NCBI GenBank assembly: GCA_036741355.1
Contig: DAINSK010000028.1
Span: forward strand, 1 to 43,720
From: JBBRGK01 sp036741355
GTDB taxonomy: Bacteria > Chloroflexota > Dehalococcoidia > CAUJGQ01
DNA length: 43,720 nucleotides
Direction: 5' to 3'
A model generated the notes under the pieces. The model saw nothing but the letters and a program-made list of their open reading frames with translations, was not told the DNA's origin and searched no databases. Position 1 is the first letter of the stretch. Every line of letters starts with the position of its first letter. Positions 15,765 to 24,350 of the stretch are shown one piece after another. The position numbers and the translations under genes are program-made.

Positions 15765-17318
15765 ATGTCCTGGGAACCGGAAGTTGATGAGCTTAAACAG
15801 AGGCATGAATTCGCCCGAAAGATGGGCGGGCCTGAAGGGGTAGCCCGCCAACACTCCCAGGGCAAGTTAACCGTCCGAGATCGGATCGATGCGCTGGCCG
15901 ACCGGGGCTCGTTTCGCGAATTCATGGGATTGGTGGGAGAGGGCACCTATGCCGACGGCCGGCTCATCGATTTCAAGCCCAAGGCATCGGTCGAAGGTTT
16001 TTGCAAACTCGATGGGCGCAAGGTCGTCGTGACGGCGGGAGATTTCACCGTGCGCGGCGGCTCGGGCGGCGGTCGAGGTGGCGGTCTTGGGACAGAGCCG
16101 CCCGCAAACAGGCGCGCTCTCGAATGGCGCCTGCCCTTCATCCGCTTGCTCGACGCGGCGGGCGGTAGCGTGCGTTCGTTCGAGGAGATGGGCCGAACCT
16201 ACCTCCCAGACGGGAACGTCATGTCCGCGATCGACGCCAAGCTGCTGCCGCTCGTGCCGGTGGTGTCTGCTGTCCTGGGTTCGGTTGCTGGGTTGCCGGC
16301 GGTGAACGCATGCCTCGCGCACTTTAGCCTCATGGTGAAAGGGATTAGCCAGCTCTTTCCCGGTGGACCGCCGGTGGTCAAGGCGGCGCTTGGCTACGAC
16401 ATTACCAAGGAAGAGTTGGGCGGCGAGCAGATCCATGCCTACCAGAGCGGCGTGATCGACAACCTGGCCGAAAACGAACGGGACGCGTTCGCGATGATCC
16501 GGCGTTTCCTCAGCTTCTTGCCGTCCAACGTTTGGGAGATGGCGCCGCAGGTCGAGCCCGTCGACGACCCGGGTCGCCGCGACGAGAGGTTGCTCACGAT
16601 CATCCCAAGGGATTCCCGCCGCGGCTACGACGCCCACCGAGTGATCGAGAAGGTGTTCGACCTTGGGTCATTCTTCGAAATAGCGCCGTTCTACGGGCGG
16701 GCCCGGATCACCGGGCTCGCGCGGCTCAACGGATACCCGGTCGGCGTGATCGCCAACAACGCGCAGTTTGGCGGATCGACCGACGTCGCGGGGGGCCAGA
16801 AGGTCATCCGCATGATTCAGCTCTGTGACACGTTCCACCTGCCGATCGTCGACCTGGTGGACGAGCCGGGGTTCATGGTGGGCCTCGAGGCCGAGAAGCA
16901 GGGGATCGAGCGCGCCGGGGCGCGCCTCGTGGTCACAACCTGCGAAAGCCAGATGCCATGGATATCGGTGGTCATGAAGCAGGTGTACGGCGTCGCGGGC
17001 CAGTGTGCTCACCGGCCGAGCGGAATGTACCGGCGCTACGTGTGGCCGTCCGGGAAATGGGGCTCGATGCACATCGAAGGCGGCGCGTTCGCGGCCTACC
17101 GGCGTGAGATCGAGAGTGCGCCGGACCCTGAGGCGAAGCAGGCCGAGATCGAGGCGCGGCTCCAGGCAATCGCCTCACCGTTCCGGACGGCCGAGGCGAC
17201 GGGCCAGGACGTCATCGATCCGCGCGATACGCGCCCGCTGCTGTGCGAGTTTCTCGAAGAAGCGCAGCCGATGCTTCGAACCCAGCTCGGGCCCACGGCC
17301 GCTCCTTACCGGCCGTAG
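15765..17318 (+). CDS. Acyl-CoA carboxylase carboxyltransferase (beta) subunit
   Basis: This 517-residue carboxyltransferase of the propionyl-/methylcrotonyl-CoA carboxylase family transfers CO2 from carboxybiotin to an acyl-CoA. The N-terminal half has GKLTVRDRIDAL at about 33-44 and AGDFTVRGGSGGG around 90. The C-terminal half has GGSTDVAGGQKVIRMIQLCD and the second oxyanion loop at DEPGFMVG. The N-terminal oxyanion region is Gly-rich (GGSGGGRGGGLG). No biotin carboxylase or biotin carrier gene is nearby, so the partner lies elsewhere or the enzyme acts as a transcarboxylase subunit. The ATG follows gggagaag and the gene diverges from the transporter operon. Confidence 0.88.
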   Translation: MSWEPEVDELKQRHEFARKMGGPEGVARQHSQGKLTVRDRIDALADRGSFREFMGLVGEGTYADGRLIDFKPKASVEGFCKLDGRKVVVTAGDFTVRGGSGGGRGGGLGTEPPANRRALEWRLPFIRLLDAAGGSVRSFEEMGRTYLPDGNVMSAIDAKLLPLVPVVSAVLGSVAGLPAVNACLAHFSLMVKGISQLFPGGPPVVKAALGYDITKEELGGEQIHAYQSGVIDNLAENERDAFAMIRRFLSFLPSNVWEMAPQVEPVDDPGRRDERLLTIIPRDSRRGYDAHRVIEKVFDLGSFFEIAPFYGRARITGLARLNGYPVGVIANNAQFGGSTDVAGGQKVIRMIQLCDTFHLPIVDLVDEPGFMVGLEAEKQGIERAGARLVVTTCESQMPWISVVMKQVYGVAGQCAHRPSGMYRRYVWPSGKWGSMHIEGGAFAAYRREIESAPDPEAKQAEIEARLQAIASPFRTAEATGQDVIDPRDTRPLLCEFLEEAQPMLRTQLGPTAAPYRP

Positions 17319-17349
17319 TCGGCTGAGCGCAGTCCGCGGCCGGAGTGGA

Positions 17350-17467
17350 GCCGAGGCAGTAGGCAGTTCGCTCCCTTCGGTCGCCGGCAGTCGGCAGTCG
17401 TGGGGAGTCGGCTGCGCGGCCGGCAACCTCACCTTCCGACCCCCTCTCCAATCCCTTGGAGAGGGGG
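17350..17467. repeat. Repeat families C and B before the MFS gene
   Basis: A family C stretch (GGCAGTAGGCAG, then CGGCAGTCGGCAGTCG, 17350-17400) is followed by a family B palindrome. The palindrome is CCCCCTCTCCAA (17440-17451) and TTGGAGAGGGGG (17456-17467), perfect 12-base arms with a TCCC loop. The hairpin may end the carboxyltransferase transcript. Confidence 0.7.
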
Positions 17468-17485
17468 AGCTTATACGGACCGCTC

Positions 17486-18733
17486 ATGACCCTGTGGCGA
17501 CACCGCGACTTCATGAAGCTGTGGACCGGGCAGACGATCTCGGTCCTCGGGACGCAGTTGGGCGCCCTCCCGTTCCTGGCGATTCTAGTGCTACAGGCGA
17601 CGCCGCTCCAGATGGGTTTCCTCGGAGCCTGCGCGTCGCTGCCCGCCTTACTGGTCGGGTTGCAGGCGGGAGTCTGGGTCGACCGGTTGCGCCGCCGTCC
17701 GTTGATGATCGCCTCCGACCTCGGCCGGTTCGCACTGTTGCTATCCGTGCCGCTGGCCGCGGCGATCGGACGGCTGCACATCGAGCAGTTATACGTCGTC
17801 GCCTTCCTGAGCGGCGTCCTGACCGTGTTGTTCCAGGTCGCGTACCGATCACTGTTGCCGTCGCTGGTCGGTCGAGAGCAGCTCATGGAAGGCAACAGCA
17901 AGCTCGCGACGAGTGACTCGATCTCCGAGATCGGCGGCCAGGCGATCGGCGGTGGGCTGGTGCAGGCCTTCAGCGCCCACGTCGCTGTCGTCTGCGATGC
18001 CGTGACGTACCTGGTGTCGGCGCTGTTCGTCGGGCTGATCCGTACGCCTGAGCCGCAAGCTCCTCCGGCACATAAGCGACAGAGCGTGCGGCGTGAGGCG
18101 GCCGAGGGGCTCCGCGTCGTGTTGCGCAATCCGCTGCTCCGCGCCACGACGCTCGCCTCCGTAACTCAGAACCTGTTCGGCAATATCATCGGCGCCACCT
18201 ACGGCCTGTTCGTATTACGCGAGCTACGGCTTCCACCCGTCATGCTTGGCTGTATCGTGGCGGCCGGCGCCGTTGGCGGTCTGGCCGGCTCGCTGCTTGT
18301 GGGGCGCATCGTGCGGCGGTTTGGTATAGGGATGGCGATCCTCGGCGCGGCATGGGTCCACAGCAGCGCACAGTTTCTCACGCCACTCGCACACGGTCCG
18401 GCCGCCGTTGCCGTCGCATTGCTGGTGCTCGCGCAACTGGCCGACGTCTCTTGGACGGTCTACAACGTGAACGAGATGAGCTTACGCCAGTCCGTCGTCT
18501 CCGACCGGTTGCTGGGGCGCGCCAACGCCAGCATTTATGTGTTGAAAGAGGGCGTCCGACCGATCGGGCTGCTCGGCGGCGGCATCCTGGCGCAGATCAT
18601 CGGGCTGCGGCCCGCGCTGACGATCGCCGCGGCGGGTCTCGTGCTCTCGACGCTGTGGATTTTTTTCTCGCCCGTGCGGATGCTGAAGGAGCTACCGGTT
18701 TCAGTCGACGATCACCCGCAGCCGGCGGTTTGA
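17486..18733 (+). CDS. Major facilitator superfamily transporter (putative exporter)
   Basis: This integral membrane protein of 415 residues from the ATG at 17486 (MTLWRHRDFMKLW) has about 12 hydrophobic segments. The motif A-like loop GVWVDRLRRRPLMIASD follows helix 2, as in the drug-exporter (MFS_3/EntS-like) branch. SLLPSLVGREQLMEGNSK and a similar DRLLGRANASIYV in the second half are also characteristic of that branch. A possible TTG start at 17456 lies inside a palindromic repeat and is less likely. It may be an efflux pump; the substrate cannot be inferred. It has no obvious operon partner. Confidence 0.85.
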   Translation: MTLWRHRDFMKLWTGQTISVLGTQLGALPFLAILVLQATPLQMGFLGACASLPALLVGLQAGVWVDRLRRRPLMIASDLGRFALLLSVPLAAAIGRLHIEQLYVVAFLSGVLTVLFQVAYRSLLPSLVGREQLMEGNSKLATSDSISEIGGQAIGGGLVQAFSAHVAVVCDAVTYLVSALFVGLIRTPEPQAPPAHKRQSVRREAAEGLRVVLRNPLLRATTLASVTQNLFGNIIGATYGLFVLRELRLPPVMLGCIVAAGAVGGLAGSLLVGRIVRRFGIGMAILGAAWVHSSAQFLTPLAHGPAAVAVALLVLAQLADVSWTVYNVNEMSLRQSVVSDRLLGRANASIYVLKEGVRPIGLLGGGILAQIIGLRPALTIAAAGLVLSTLWIFFSPVRMLKELPVSVDDHPQPAV

Positions 18734-18789
18734 ACAGTGTTGTAATATGCAGATCGTGGATTGCGTATCAAGCCCTTAACACCATCAAT

Positions 18790-18960
18790 GGCGGCGCCCG
18801 ACTGGTCGCCCGGCGGTTAAAACCGCGGGCTCATGCAACAAAACCGGCATCCGCCGGTTGGCCGCCCGCGCCGCTTGGTAGCCCGCGCAGGCGGGCTTCG
18901 TTGATCAAGCCTGCGGCCTTTAGCCGCCGGGCGGTAGTAGCAGGGCCTCACCGGCAGCGG
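18790..18960. repeat. Family A hairpin-chain repeat
   Basis: A chain of short perfect hairpins follows the MFS gene: GCGGTT/AACCGC (18813-18826), AACCGGC/GCCGGTT (18842-18859) and AGCCCGC/GCGGGCT (18880-18897), then a GCCTGCGG...CCGCCGGGC block. The same words recur at 1027-1160 and 30230-30545. No ORF is evident in the 285-base gap. Confidence 0.75.
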
Positions 18961-19018
18961 GAGCCCTCCTAGCAACCGGCATGACCCACCGCCGCTCTGA
19001 TAAGAGCACCGTTGCGTT

Positions 19019-19522
19019 TCACTCCATCGCTGCGAGCCGGCGCTTCAGCTCCGCAAGCGCGGCTGAGACGATGCGGCGGTGGTCTCGTTTCAGGTAGCGC
19101 GCGGTGCGCTGGATCGTCAGCAACTGGCGGTCGGTGACCAGACCGCGTTGCCGGTACTCCTCGACCTCCTCTTCGTCCTCGAAATGCGCCCGGCCGAGCG
19201 GGCTCACCCACAGGTCCAGCAAGAGATCGGTGTATTCGAGCCCGTCACTGCGAATGCGCACGCCCTCTACCACGTCGAAGCGGTCGGCAATCGGCGTGTC
19301 GCCGGCATCGGTGATGTGGTAGAGGGCGTAGGTGCGGTCGCGCCAGAAGAAGCCCGTCGTGAAACTGCCGGGCGTGATCGGGAAGCCGCCCGCGGTCGCG
19401 TAGGTCGTGCCGGTGAAGTCGAAGCGGACGGCCGCCATACGCCGCGTTGCGACGAGCAGCCGCGTCTGAAACGTCTGAACGCGCCCGTCCAGCGTGCGCT
19501 TGGTCTCGACGAAACGGGACAT
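19019..19522 (-). CDS. DUF402-domain protein
   Basis: This 167-residue soluble protein belongs to the DUF402/FomD-like family. Supporting segments are YATAGGFPITPG near 41-52, FFWRDRTYALYHI at 58-70 and a late acidic stretch, LLLDLWVSPLGRAHFEDEEEVEEY near 100-124, in which the acidic residues are those expected to bind divalent metal. Characterised relatives hydrolyse nucleoside diphosphates or cytidylyl phosphonates; the substrate here is unknown. The ATG at 19522 has GGAGG eight bases upstream. A second DUF402 protein is encoded at 38991-39488. Confidence 0.78.
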   Translation of the reverse strand: MSRFVETKRTLDGRVQTFQTRLLVATRRMAAVRFDFTGTTYATAGGFPITPGSFTTGFFWRDRTYALYHITDAGDTPIADRFDVVEGVRIRSDGLEYTDLLLDLWVSPLGRAHFEDEEEVEEYRQRGLVTDRQLLTIQRTARYLKRDHRRIVSAALAELKRRLAAME

Positions 19523-20061
19523 GTACGTTGCCTCCGGTTTCATTCTCGCGTTCGCGCGGACCGGCGCGCCAGAGCGCACACTGATGTCTCCGGCGGCGGT
19601 ACACTGGGCTCTGGGCAGTGGGCAGTCGTGCGAGACCTAACACCCGGCCCGGCTTGCCCTCACCCCCGGCCCCTCTCCCAATACTGGGCGAGGGGAGCTT
19701 GAAGACGGGACTATAGCGGGAGGAGACGCCCTCGATGACCGTCGCGCGGTGGCAGCGCAGCCGGTAGCAGTGCGCGGGGCGCTGCGTTAGTCAGGCAGAC
19801 GCGGGAACAAGCACCCAAGGAGCTTGCTCCAGGGGCATGAACCAGACCAGCTCTGCTGGTGTGAACGGGGGCGAGCCCCCGATGACTGTCGGAGCGGTAC
19901 CCGGCTGCGCGCTCAGGCGTAAGGGTAGACTTTAGATGACGACATTGTTCTTCGTTCCGGGGGTGGAGCTGGCGCGGCGCCGCGCCGCATACCGCCGGTA
20001 GGCTCTCAACGCGGGTCATGACGCGACGGCGGTTGAACCGGGCCAAGGAGAGTACCGTTCC
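19523..20061. repeat. Intergenic region with family B/C repeats and three mini-hairpins
   Basis: This 539-base gap contains a family C copy (GGCAGTGGGCAGTCG near 19615-19629) and a family B hairpin (19671-19694). Three consecutive small palindromes follow: GGAGC/GCTCC (19819-19830), ACCAGC/GCTGGT (19846-19860) and GGGGGC/GCCCCC (19867-19880). A perfect 16-base palindrome GGCGCGGCGCCGCGCC lies at 19971-19986. No protein-coding potential was found. Confidence 0.65.
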
Positions 20062-21174
20062 ATGCAAAACGCGGCACTGAAGCGGCGGTTGTTTCGCAGC
20101 CACGCGGTCCGCAACGCCGACGCCGGGGTCTTTCTCGAGCGATTCCTGGTGGCGGGCGTCACGGCCGTGATCGCGTTGCGGGCGTACCTGACGGCGACCG
20201 GCTACCCGAAAATCGGGGGCAATGGGCTGCACATCGCCCACATGCTCTGGGGTGGCATCGCGATGCTGATCGCGATTATCGTCCTGCTCTCCTTTCTGGG
20301 CAGCCGCGCCCAGTTCGCCGCCGCGATTCTCGGCGGTGCGGGGTTTGGCCTCTTCATCGACGAGGTCGGCAAGTTCGTAACTACGGATAACAACTACTTT
20401 TTTCAGCCCGCGACCGCAATGATCTACGTCATCTTCATGCTGCTGTTTCTCACGTTTCGCCTGATCGAGCGACGGCAAGTGCTATCGGAGCAGGGGTACC
20501 TGGTAAACGCCGTCGAGGTTCTGAAGGACGCGCTGGCCAGCAATCTCGACGAGGACAAGCGCGATCGGGCGCTCCTGCTGCTGCAACAGAGCGACCAGCA
20601 GGATCCCGTCGTCAGGGCCCTGGAAGCCGCCCTCCACCAGGTGCAACCGGCACCCGACCCGGCACCGCGGCGGTTGACGGTGCTGGCCCGAAGGACCCGA
20701 GACCTGTATCAGCGCATCGTCCGCGAACGCTGGTTTTCGCGGCTGCTGGTACTCTTCTTTGTCGTCTACGCCGCCGGAGCGACGTTTACGTTTGTCGGGG
20801 ACATCGTTTCGTCGAATGGCCTCGCGGCCGGTGGCGTGCGCCATACGACCGCGGACTGGGGCGACTTCCTCGCCTCAATGCTGGCCGACGTGCTGATTAT
20901 CGCCGGCACGATCCAGTTGCTCCGCCGCCGGCACGCGCCGCTGTCTGCCTACCACTGGTTTCGTCGGGCTGTACTTGTTTCGCTGTTCATCGGCCAGGTC
21001 TTCACCTTTTACCTGGTTCAACTCGAGGCCCTGATCTGGGTAGCCGTCGATCTCGTCGCGCTGGGTGCGCTCGATTACATGATCGCCCAGGAGCAGGTTC
21101 GTGCCGCTCCGGTCGCCGGAGAGAGCGCCCGGCTAGCACCGAGCGATGTGGTTACCTCTTTACAGCCGTCGTAA
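20062..21174 (+). CDS. Multi-pass membrane protein of unknown function
   Basis: This 370-residue protein was not assigned to a known family. It has about four hydrophobic helices in the first 135 residues (27-43, 60-80, 84-100, 115-134), a soluble middle (135-225) rich in Asp, Glu, Gln and Arg, and about four helices in the last third. The conserved-looking charged motif GFGLFIDEVGKFVTTDNNYFF (split across the third and fourth helices) suggests a functional polar patch. The ATG follows an aaggaga site. It precedes dnaA by 179 bases. The two-lobed architecture could be a transporter or sensor, but nothing specific can be claimed. Confidence 0.75.
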   Translation: MQNAALKRRLFRSHAVRNADAGVFLERFLVAGVTAVIALRAYLTATGYPKIGGNGLHIAHMLWGGIAMLIAIIVLLSFLGSRAQFAAAILGGAGFGLFIDEVGKFVTTDNNYFFQPATAMIYVIFMLLFLTFRLIERRQVLSEQGYLVNAVEVLKDALASNLDEDKRDRALLLLQQSDQQDPVVRALEAALHQVQPAPDPAPRRLTVLARRTRDLYQRIVRERWFSRLLVLFFVVYAAGATFTFVGDIVSSNGLAAGGVRHTTADWGDFLASMLADVLIIAGTIQLLRRRHAPLSAYHWFRRAVLVSLFIGQVFTFYLVQLEALIWVAVDLVALGALDYMIAQEQVRAAPVAGESARLAPSDVVTSLQPS

Positions 21175-21353
21175 TGCATCGATCCGGTCGCTATAGATGA
21201 ATTTGAGAGCAGGGAAGAGCTATCATGCGTGGCTCTGCCAGCCGGGTCACGTATAGCTCCGCCTGCAAGCGGGGAGATGACCGACCGTTGGTCTTGCGGG
21301 CCTCCGAAAACGGCTGTTATCTTGTTACAACTTCGGGCGGGTAAGGATCTCCA

Positions 21354-22835
21354 ATGCAACAGCTCACGCGCGGCGACGAAGCCGGCGCATTCGACGATCA
21401 TGCGACCTCCGAACCCTCCGATTCCGACAAACGGCAGTCCGCGGCACAGCTCTGGCAGTCCGTGCTGGGGCACGTCCAGTTACTGGTCACGCGGCCCATT
21501 TACGATACGTATCTGCGCGATACGGTCGGCGTTCGCTACAACGGGGGACGGCTCTCGGTGGTGGCTCCATCCGACTTTGCGACCGAGTGGCTTTCGCTCA
21601 AGCTGAGACCGCTGATCATGCAGACGTTGGCTCAGATCACCGGCAGCAGCATGCAAGTCACTTTCGAAGTCATCGGGGCGCCGGGTCCGATAACCGGTAC
21701 GCCCCAGCAGATCCTGCACATGAACGGGCGGCATGATGCACCGGACGAGGCTCCTTCGCATTCGATCTATCACGACAGCGACCGTTCGTCCGGCAGTGTC
21801 CGTTATGTGCCGCCGCGCCTGAATGAGCGCTATACCTTCGAGACCTTCGTTGAAGGTGACAACAACCGGCTGGCGCTGGCCGCCTGCGTCGGCGCCGCCG
21901 AACATCCGGGCGCCACGTACAACCCGGTATTTCTGTACGGCGGCGTGGGCCTGGGCAAGACTCATCTATTGCACGCGATGGGCCATGCGCTGTTGAACCG
22001 CGGGATGCGCGTGATCTACGTCACCTCCGAGCAGTTCACCAACGATTTCGTTGGCTCGATCCGGGAGCGCCACAGCGACGAATTTCGCGCCCGCTACCGC
22101 AATGCGGATCTGCTGCTGATCGACGATATCCAGTTCATTGCGGGTAAAGAGCAAACGATGGAGGAGTTTTTCCACACCTTCAACGATCTGCACTCGCACG
22201 GACGCCAGATCGTCATCACCAGCGACCAGCCGCCCAAGAAGGTGAACGGACTGCAGGATCGGCTTATCTCGCGGTTCGAGTGGGGGCTAATCGCGGACAT
22301 CCAGCCGCCAAGCCCGGAGATGAGGCTGGCGATCCTGCAGGAGAAGGCCCGCTTGCTCGGTCGCCACATTCCCGAGGACGTATTGAGCTTAATCTCCGAC
22401 CGGATCCGCGAGAACGTACGCGAGCTGGAAGGATCGCTGAACCGCGTTGTGGCATACGCGGACCTGACCGGGGCCGAAATCACGCTTGAACTGGCCTGGA
22501 AAGCGATGGGCGAGTACCCCTCGGCGCAACGGCGGCGTAATGTCACACCGGAGGATATCCTCGACGCCGTAGCGGGCTACTTTCAGCTTCGCCCGGCGCA
22601 GCTCGGTGGTCCGGCACGTGACAAGCGCCTGGCGCACGCCCGTCAGATCGCCATGTACCTGCTGCATGAGGACGGGCAGCGATCGCTGACGGAGATTGGA
22701 CGCATCCTCGGCAAGCGCGACCACACGACAGTGATGTACGGCTGTAAGAAGATCGAAGCTGCACGCGTCATCGATCCCGATCTGCGCCGCCACATCCAGG
22801 AGATCCGCGACTCGCTGGCGCAGGGACGGTCCTGA
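21354..22835 (+). CDS. dnaA: Chromosomal replication initiator protein DnaA
   Basis: This AAA+ ATPase melts the replication origin and loads the helicase. Its 493 residues contain domain I (about 28-110), a linker (110-155), Walker A GGVGLGKT at 196-203, Walker B LLLIDD at 253-258, sensor 1 near TSDQPP (289-294), the box VII region RLISRFEWG at 303-311 with the Arg finger, sensor 2 Arg356 in VRELEGS, and the DNA-binding signature with DHTTV at 456-460. All key residues are intact. Unusually, dnaN and recF do not follow, and no TTATCCACA-type boxes are visible in the 179 bases upstream. Confidence 0.95.
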   Translation: MQQLTRGDEAGAFDDHATSEPSDSDKRQSAAQLWQSVLGHVQLLVTRPIYDTYLRDTVGVRYNGGRLSVVAPSDFATEWLSLKLRPLIMQTLAQITGSSMQVTFEVIGAPGPITGTPQQILHMNGRHDAPDEAPSHSIYHDSDRSSGSVRYVPPRLNERYTFETFVEGDNNRLALAACVGAAEHPGATYNPVFLYGGVGLGKTHLLHAMGHALLNRGMRVIYVTSEQFTNDFVGSIRERHSDEFRARYRNADLLLIDDIQFIAGKEQTMEEFFHTFNDLHSHGRQIVITSDQPPKKVNGLQDRLISRFEWGLIADIQPPSPEMRLAILQEKARLLGRHIPEDVLSLISDRIRENVRELEGSLNRVVAYADLTGAEITLELAWKAMGEYPSAQRRRNVTPEDILDAVAGYFQLRPAQLGGPARDKRLAHARQIAMYLLHEDGQRSLTEIGRILGKRDHTTVMYGCKKIEAARVIDPDLRRHIQEIRDSLAQGRS

Positions 22836-22852
22836 GAAACCTAACCCCCTAA

Positions 22853-22877
22853 CCCCTTCCCTAACGCCGGGAAGGGG
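22853..22877. terminator. Family B palindrome after dnaA, possible terminator
   Basis: CCCCTTCCC (22853-22861) and GGGAAGGGG (22869-22877) flank a seven-base loop, 18 bases after the dnaA stop. It belongs to the repeated C-rich palindrome family B, so the terminator role is inferred from position. Confidence 0.5.
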
Positions 22878-22899
22878 CGACCGAGCGGTGCCAGGTTCG

Positions 22900-23149
22900 G
22901 GCTTGGTTGCAGCGTCGGGCGACCCCACCCCCAGCCCTCCCCGATGCGGGGAGGGGAGCTTAGGCGGCATTACTGCCGCTAAAGACGCGGGTGGGCAGCA
23001 AGGCGGGGCGTGGCACGCAAAGCCTGACCGACAGAGCCGCGAACAAGCCAACCAAGCCCTTGCCTGCTTCGCAGGATCGCCCCTTTCCCCGCATCGGGGA
23101 CAGGGGATGGGGGATAGGGGTAATCGACTGCCGACCGCCCCCGCCCGGC
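22900..23149. repeat. Further family B palindromes between dnaA and the J-domain gene
   Basis: CCCTCCCC/GGGGAGGG (22935-22955) is preceded by ACCCCACCCCCAG, the usual flank of family B. A short family A-like piece (GCGGCATTACTGCCGC, about 22964-22979) follows, and an imperfect C-rich/G-rich palindrome lies at about 23081-23110. No ORF was found in this 314-base gap. Confidence 0.6.
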
Positions 23150-23932
23150 TTAGGAGCCGCCTCCGAACAGCCGTCGAATCCAGCCATTGGGCCGGGTGGA
23201 TTGTAGGTCGATGTCTCGCAAGTCCGGCTCATGCACGTCTGCGGTAGATTCGCGCGCCGGAGCAGTGGGGTTGCGGTGCATGAAGATCGTCGTGATGCGG
23301 ATATCGGGACAATAGACGCGTGGGTCGTCTGTATCGAGCGAGACGCCGCCGTCCCGCCAGCCACTGAGGCTCCGGCTCGCGTCCGGCCGCACTGAGATTG
23401 TCAGCACCGCGCTGCCACCACCGGCGACCGTCAGCTCTTCCACTGAAGCGGCCAGCCATGGCGAGCAGATGACGCGCATGCAGACCGGAAACAGTGCGTC
23501 GCTGTGCACGCTCACTTCGCGCTCGGGGCGGTCGCCCGGCGCTGTCACCACCAGATTGAAGCCCGAGGGTGTGGCGCGCACGATGAATTCCGGCGGCGCA
23601 GATGCGCCGTTGTGAAGCCCCCAATTCTTACCGCGATAATACGGCCGCGGTCCCCGTCCCGCGGAGCGCGGATCGATCGTGTCTGTCGGTGCTCTGGCCA
23701 CACTCGCCCGCAGGCGATCGTACTCACGACGCCGTTCGGGGCTGTTCAACACGGCGAACGCCTCGTTGATCTCTTGCATCCGCTTCGCCGCGGACATGTT
23801 GCTCGGGTTGTGGTCCGGGTGGAAACGCTGGGCGAGCGCCCGGTAGCCGGCGCGAACATCCTCCGCGGTCGCGTCGCCGTCCACGCCGAGGATCGCGTAG
23901 AGATCGCTGATGCGGGCTGTGGTATCGGTCAT
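23150..23932 (-). CDS. J-domain (DnaJ-like) protein with unknown C-terminal region
   Basis: Residues 10-73 form a J domain: DLYAILGVDGDATAEDVRAGYR, then FHPDHNP with the Hsp70-activating HPD at 38-40, and the closing FAVLNSPERRREYDRL. The protein should stimulate an Hsp70 partner in the cytoplasm. The following 185 residues lack the Gly/Phe region, zinc-finger and CTD of DnaJ. They look beta-rich (VLTISVRP, ITTIFMHRN) and probably select clients or a location. It ends with a WIRRLFGGGS tail inside repeat-rich DNA. It is the last gene of a reverse-strand group with two small ORFs and an aldehyde dehydrogenase. Confidence 0.82.
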   Translation of the reverse strand: MTDTTARISDLYAILGVDGDATAEDVRAGYRALAQRFHPDHNPSNMSAAKRMQEINEAFAVLNSPERRREYDRLRASVARAPTDTIDPRSAGRGPRPYYRGKNWGLHNGASAPPEFIVRATPSGFNLVVTAPGDRPEREVSVHSDALFPVCMRVICSPWLAASVEELTVAGGGSAVLTISVRPDASRSLSGWRDGGVSLDTDDPRVYCPDIRITTIFMHRNPTAPARESTADVHEPDLRDIDLQSTRPNGWIRRLFGGGS

Positions 23933-23969
23933 CGGCGCGCCGCCTCATAGCAACCCGGGTAGCCCGTCA

Positions 23970-24251
23970 TCAGAGAACGACCGACGAATCGATACCTGAA
24001 CTGCCGCCGAGCATCTGTCCGGGGCGCGGGATCACAAGCACTATCGTGCCACGCTGCTGTACACCAACCGCGGTGTGGCCGCAACGGCACTCGACGACCG
24101 CCGTAGCCTTGAGCGACGCCAGGCCCTCCTCGCTGAAACCGTCATTCATCGCGGGAAACAGTTTCGCCGCGCGCGCCTGGCCGTATTTCAGCACGTCGGC
24201 GCAGCGCTGGCACTCGATCATAGTCTCGTCGTCGGCAGGGGGCGGCTTCAC
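23970..24251 (-). CDS. Small CxxC...CxC protein, putative zinc ribbon
   Basis: This 93-residue protein was not recognised. It has a Cys pair at 14 and 17 (IECQRCADVL) and another at 55 and 57 (VVECRCGHTA), the spacing of a two-knuckle zinc ribbon, then a short beta-rich tail. The GTG start has GGAG eight bases upstream, and its first bases overlap the stop of the 30-codon ORF upstream (GTGA). The J-domain gene starts 37 bases after it. Co-transcription with a J protein suggests a protein-folding or redox accessory role, which is speculation. Confidence 0.6.
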   Translation of the reverse strand: MKPPPADDETMIECQRCADVLKYGQARAAKLFPAMNDGFSEEGLASLKATAVVECRCGHTAVGVQQRGTIVLVIPRPGQMLGGSSGIDSSVVL

Positions 24252-24340
24252 ACGCGGTTCTCCAGTGGGGGTTTGAGTCTCAAGTAGCCGAGAATCGCCT
24301 CTTCAATCGTATCGTCTGACAGCCGGTGCGGTTGCGCCAT
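24248..24340 (-). CDS. 30-residue small ORF between aldehyde dehydrogenase and zinc-ribbon gene
   Basis: An ATG 10 bases after the aldehyde dehydrogenase stop opens a frame encoding a 30-residue peptide (MAQPHRLSDDTIEEAILGYL and a RLKPP segment). Its stop overlaps the GTG of the next gene. The middle looks like one amphipathic helix. No clear ribosome binding site is present, so translation would rely on coupling. It may be real, or simply a spacer with an open frame. Confidence 0.4.
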   Translation of the reverse strand: MAQPHRLSDDTIEEAILGYLRLKPPLENRV

Positions 24341-24350
24341 TGCCGGGAGC

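Noticed and set aside
17212..18147. Reverse ORF of 311 codons
   Set aside because: Antisense to the carboxyltransferase end and the MFS gene; Ser/Arg/Pro-rich shadow translation.
19711..20478. Reverse ORF of 255 codons
   Set aside because: It covers hairpin-rich intergenic DNA and is antisense to the membrane protein start; the translation has no plausible domain.
21175..21353. Replication origin upstream of dnaA
   Set aside because: No cluster of TTATCCACA-like boxes and no AT-rich unwinding element were seen.
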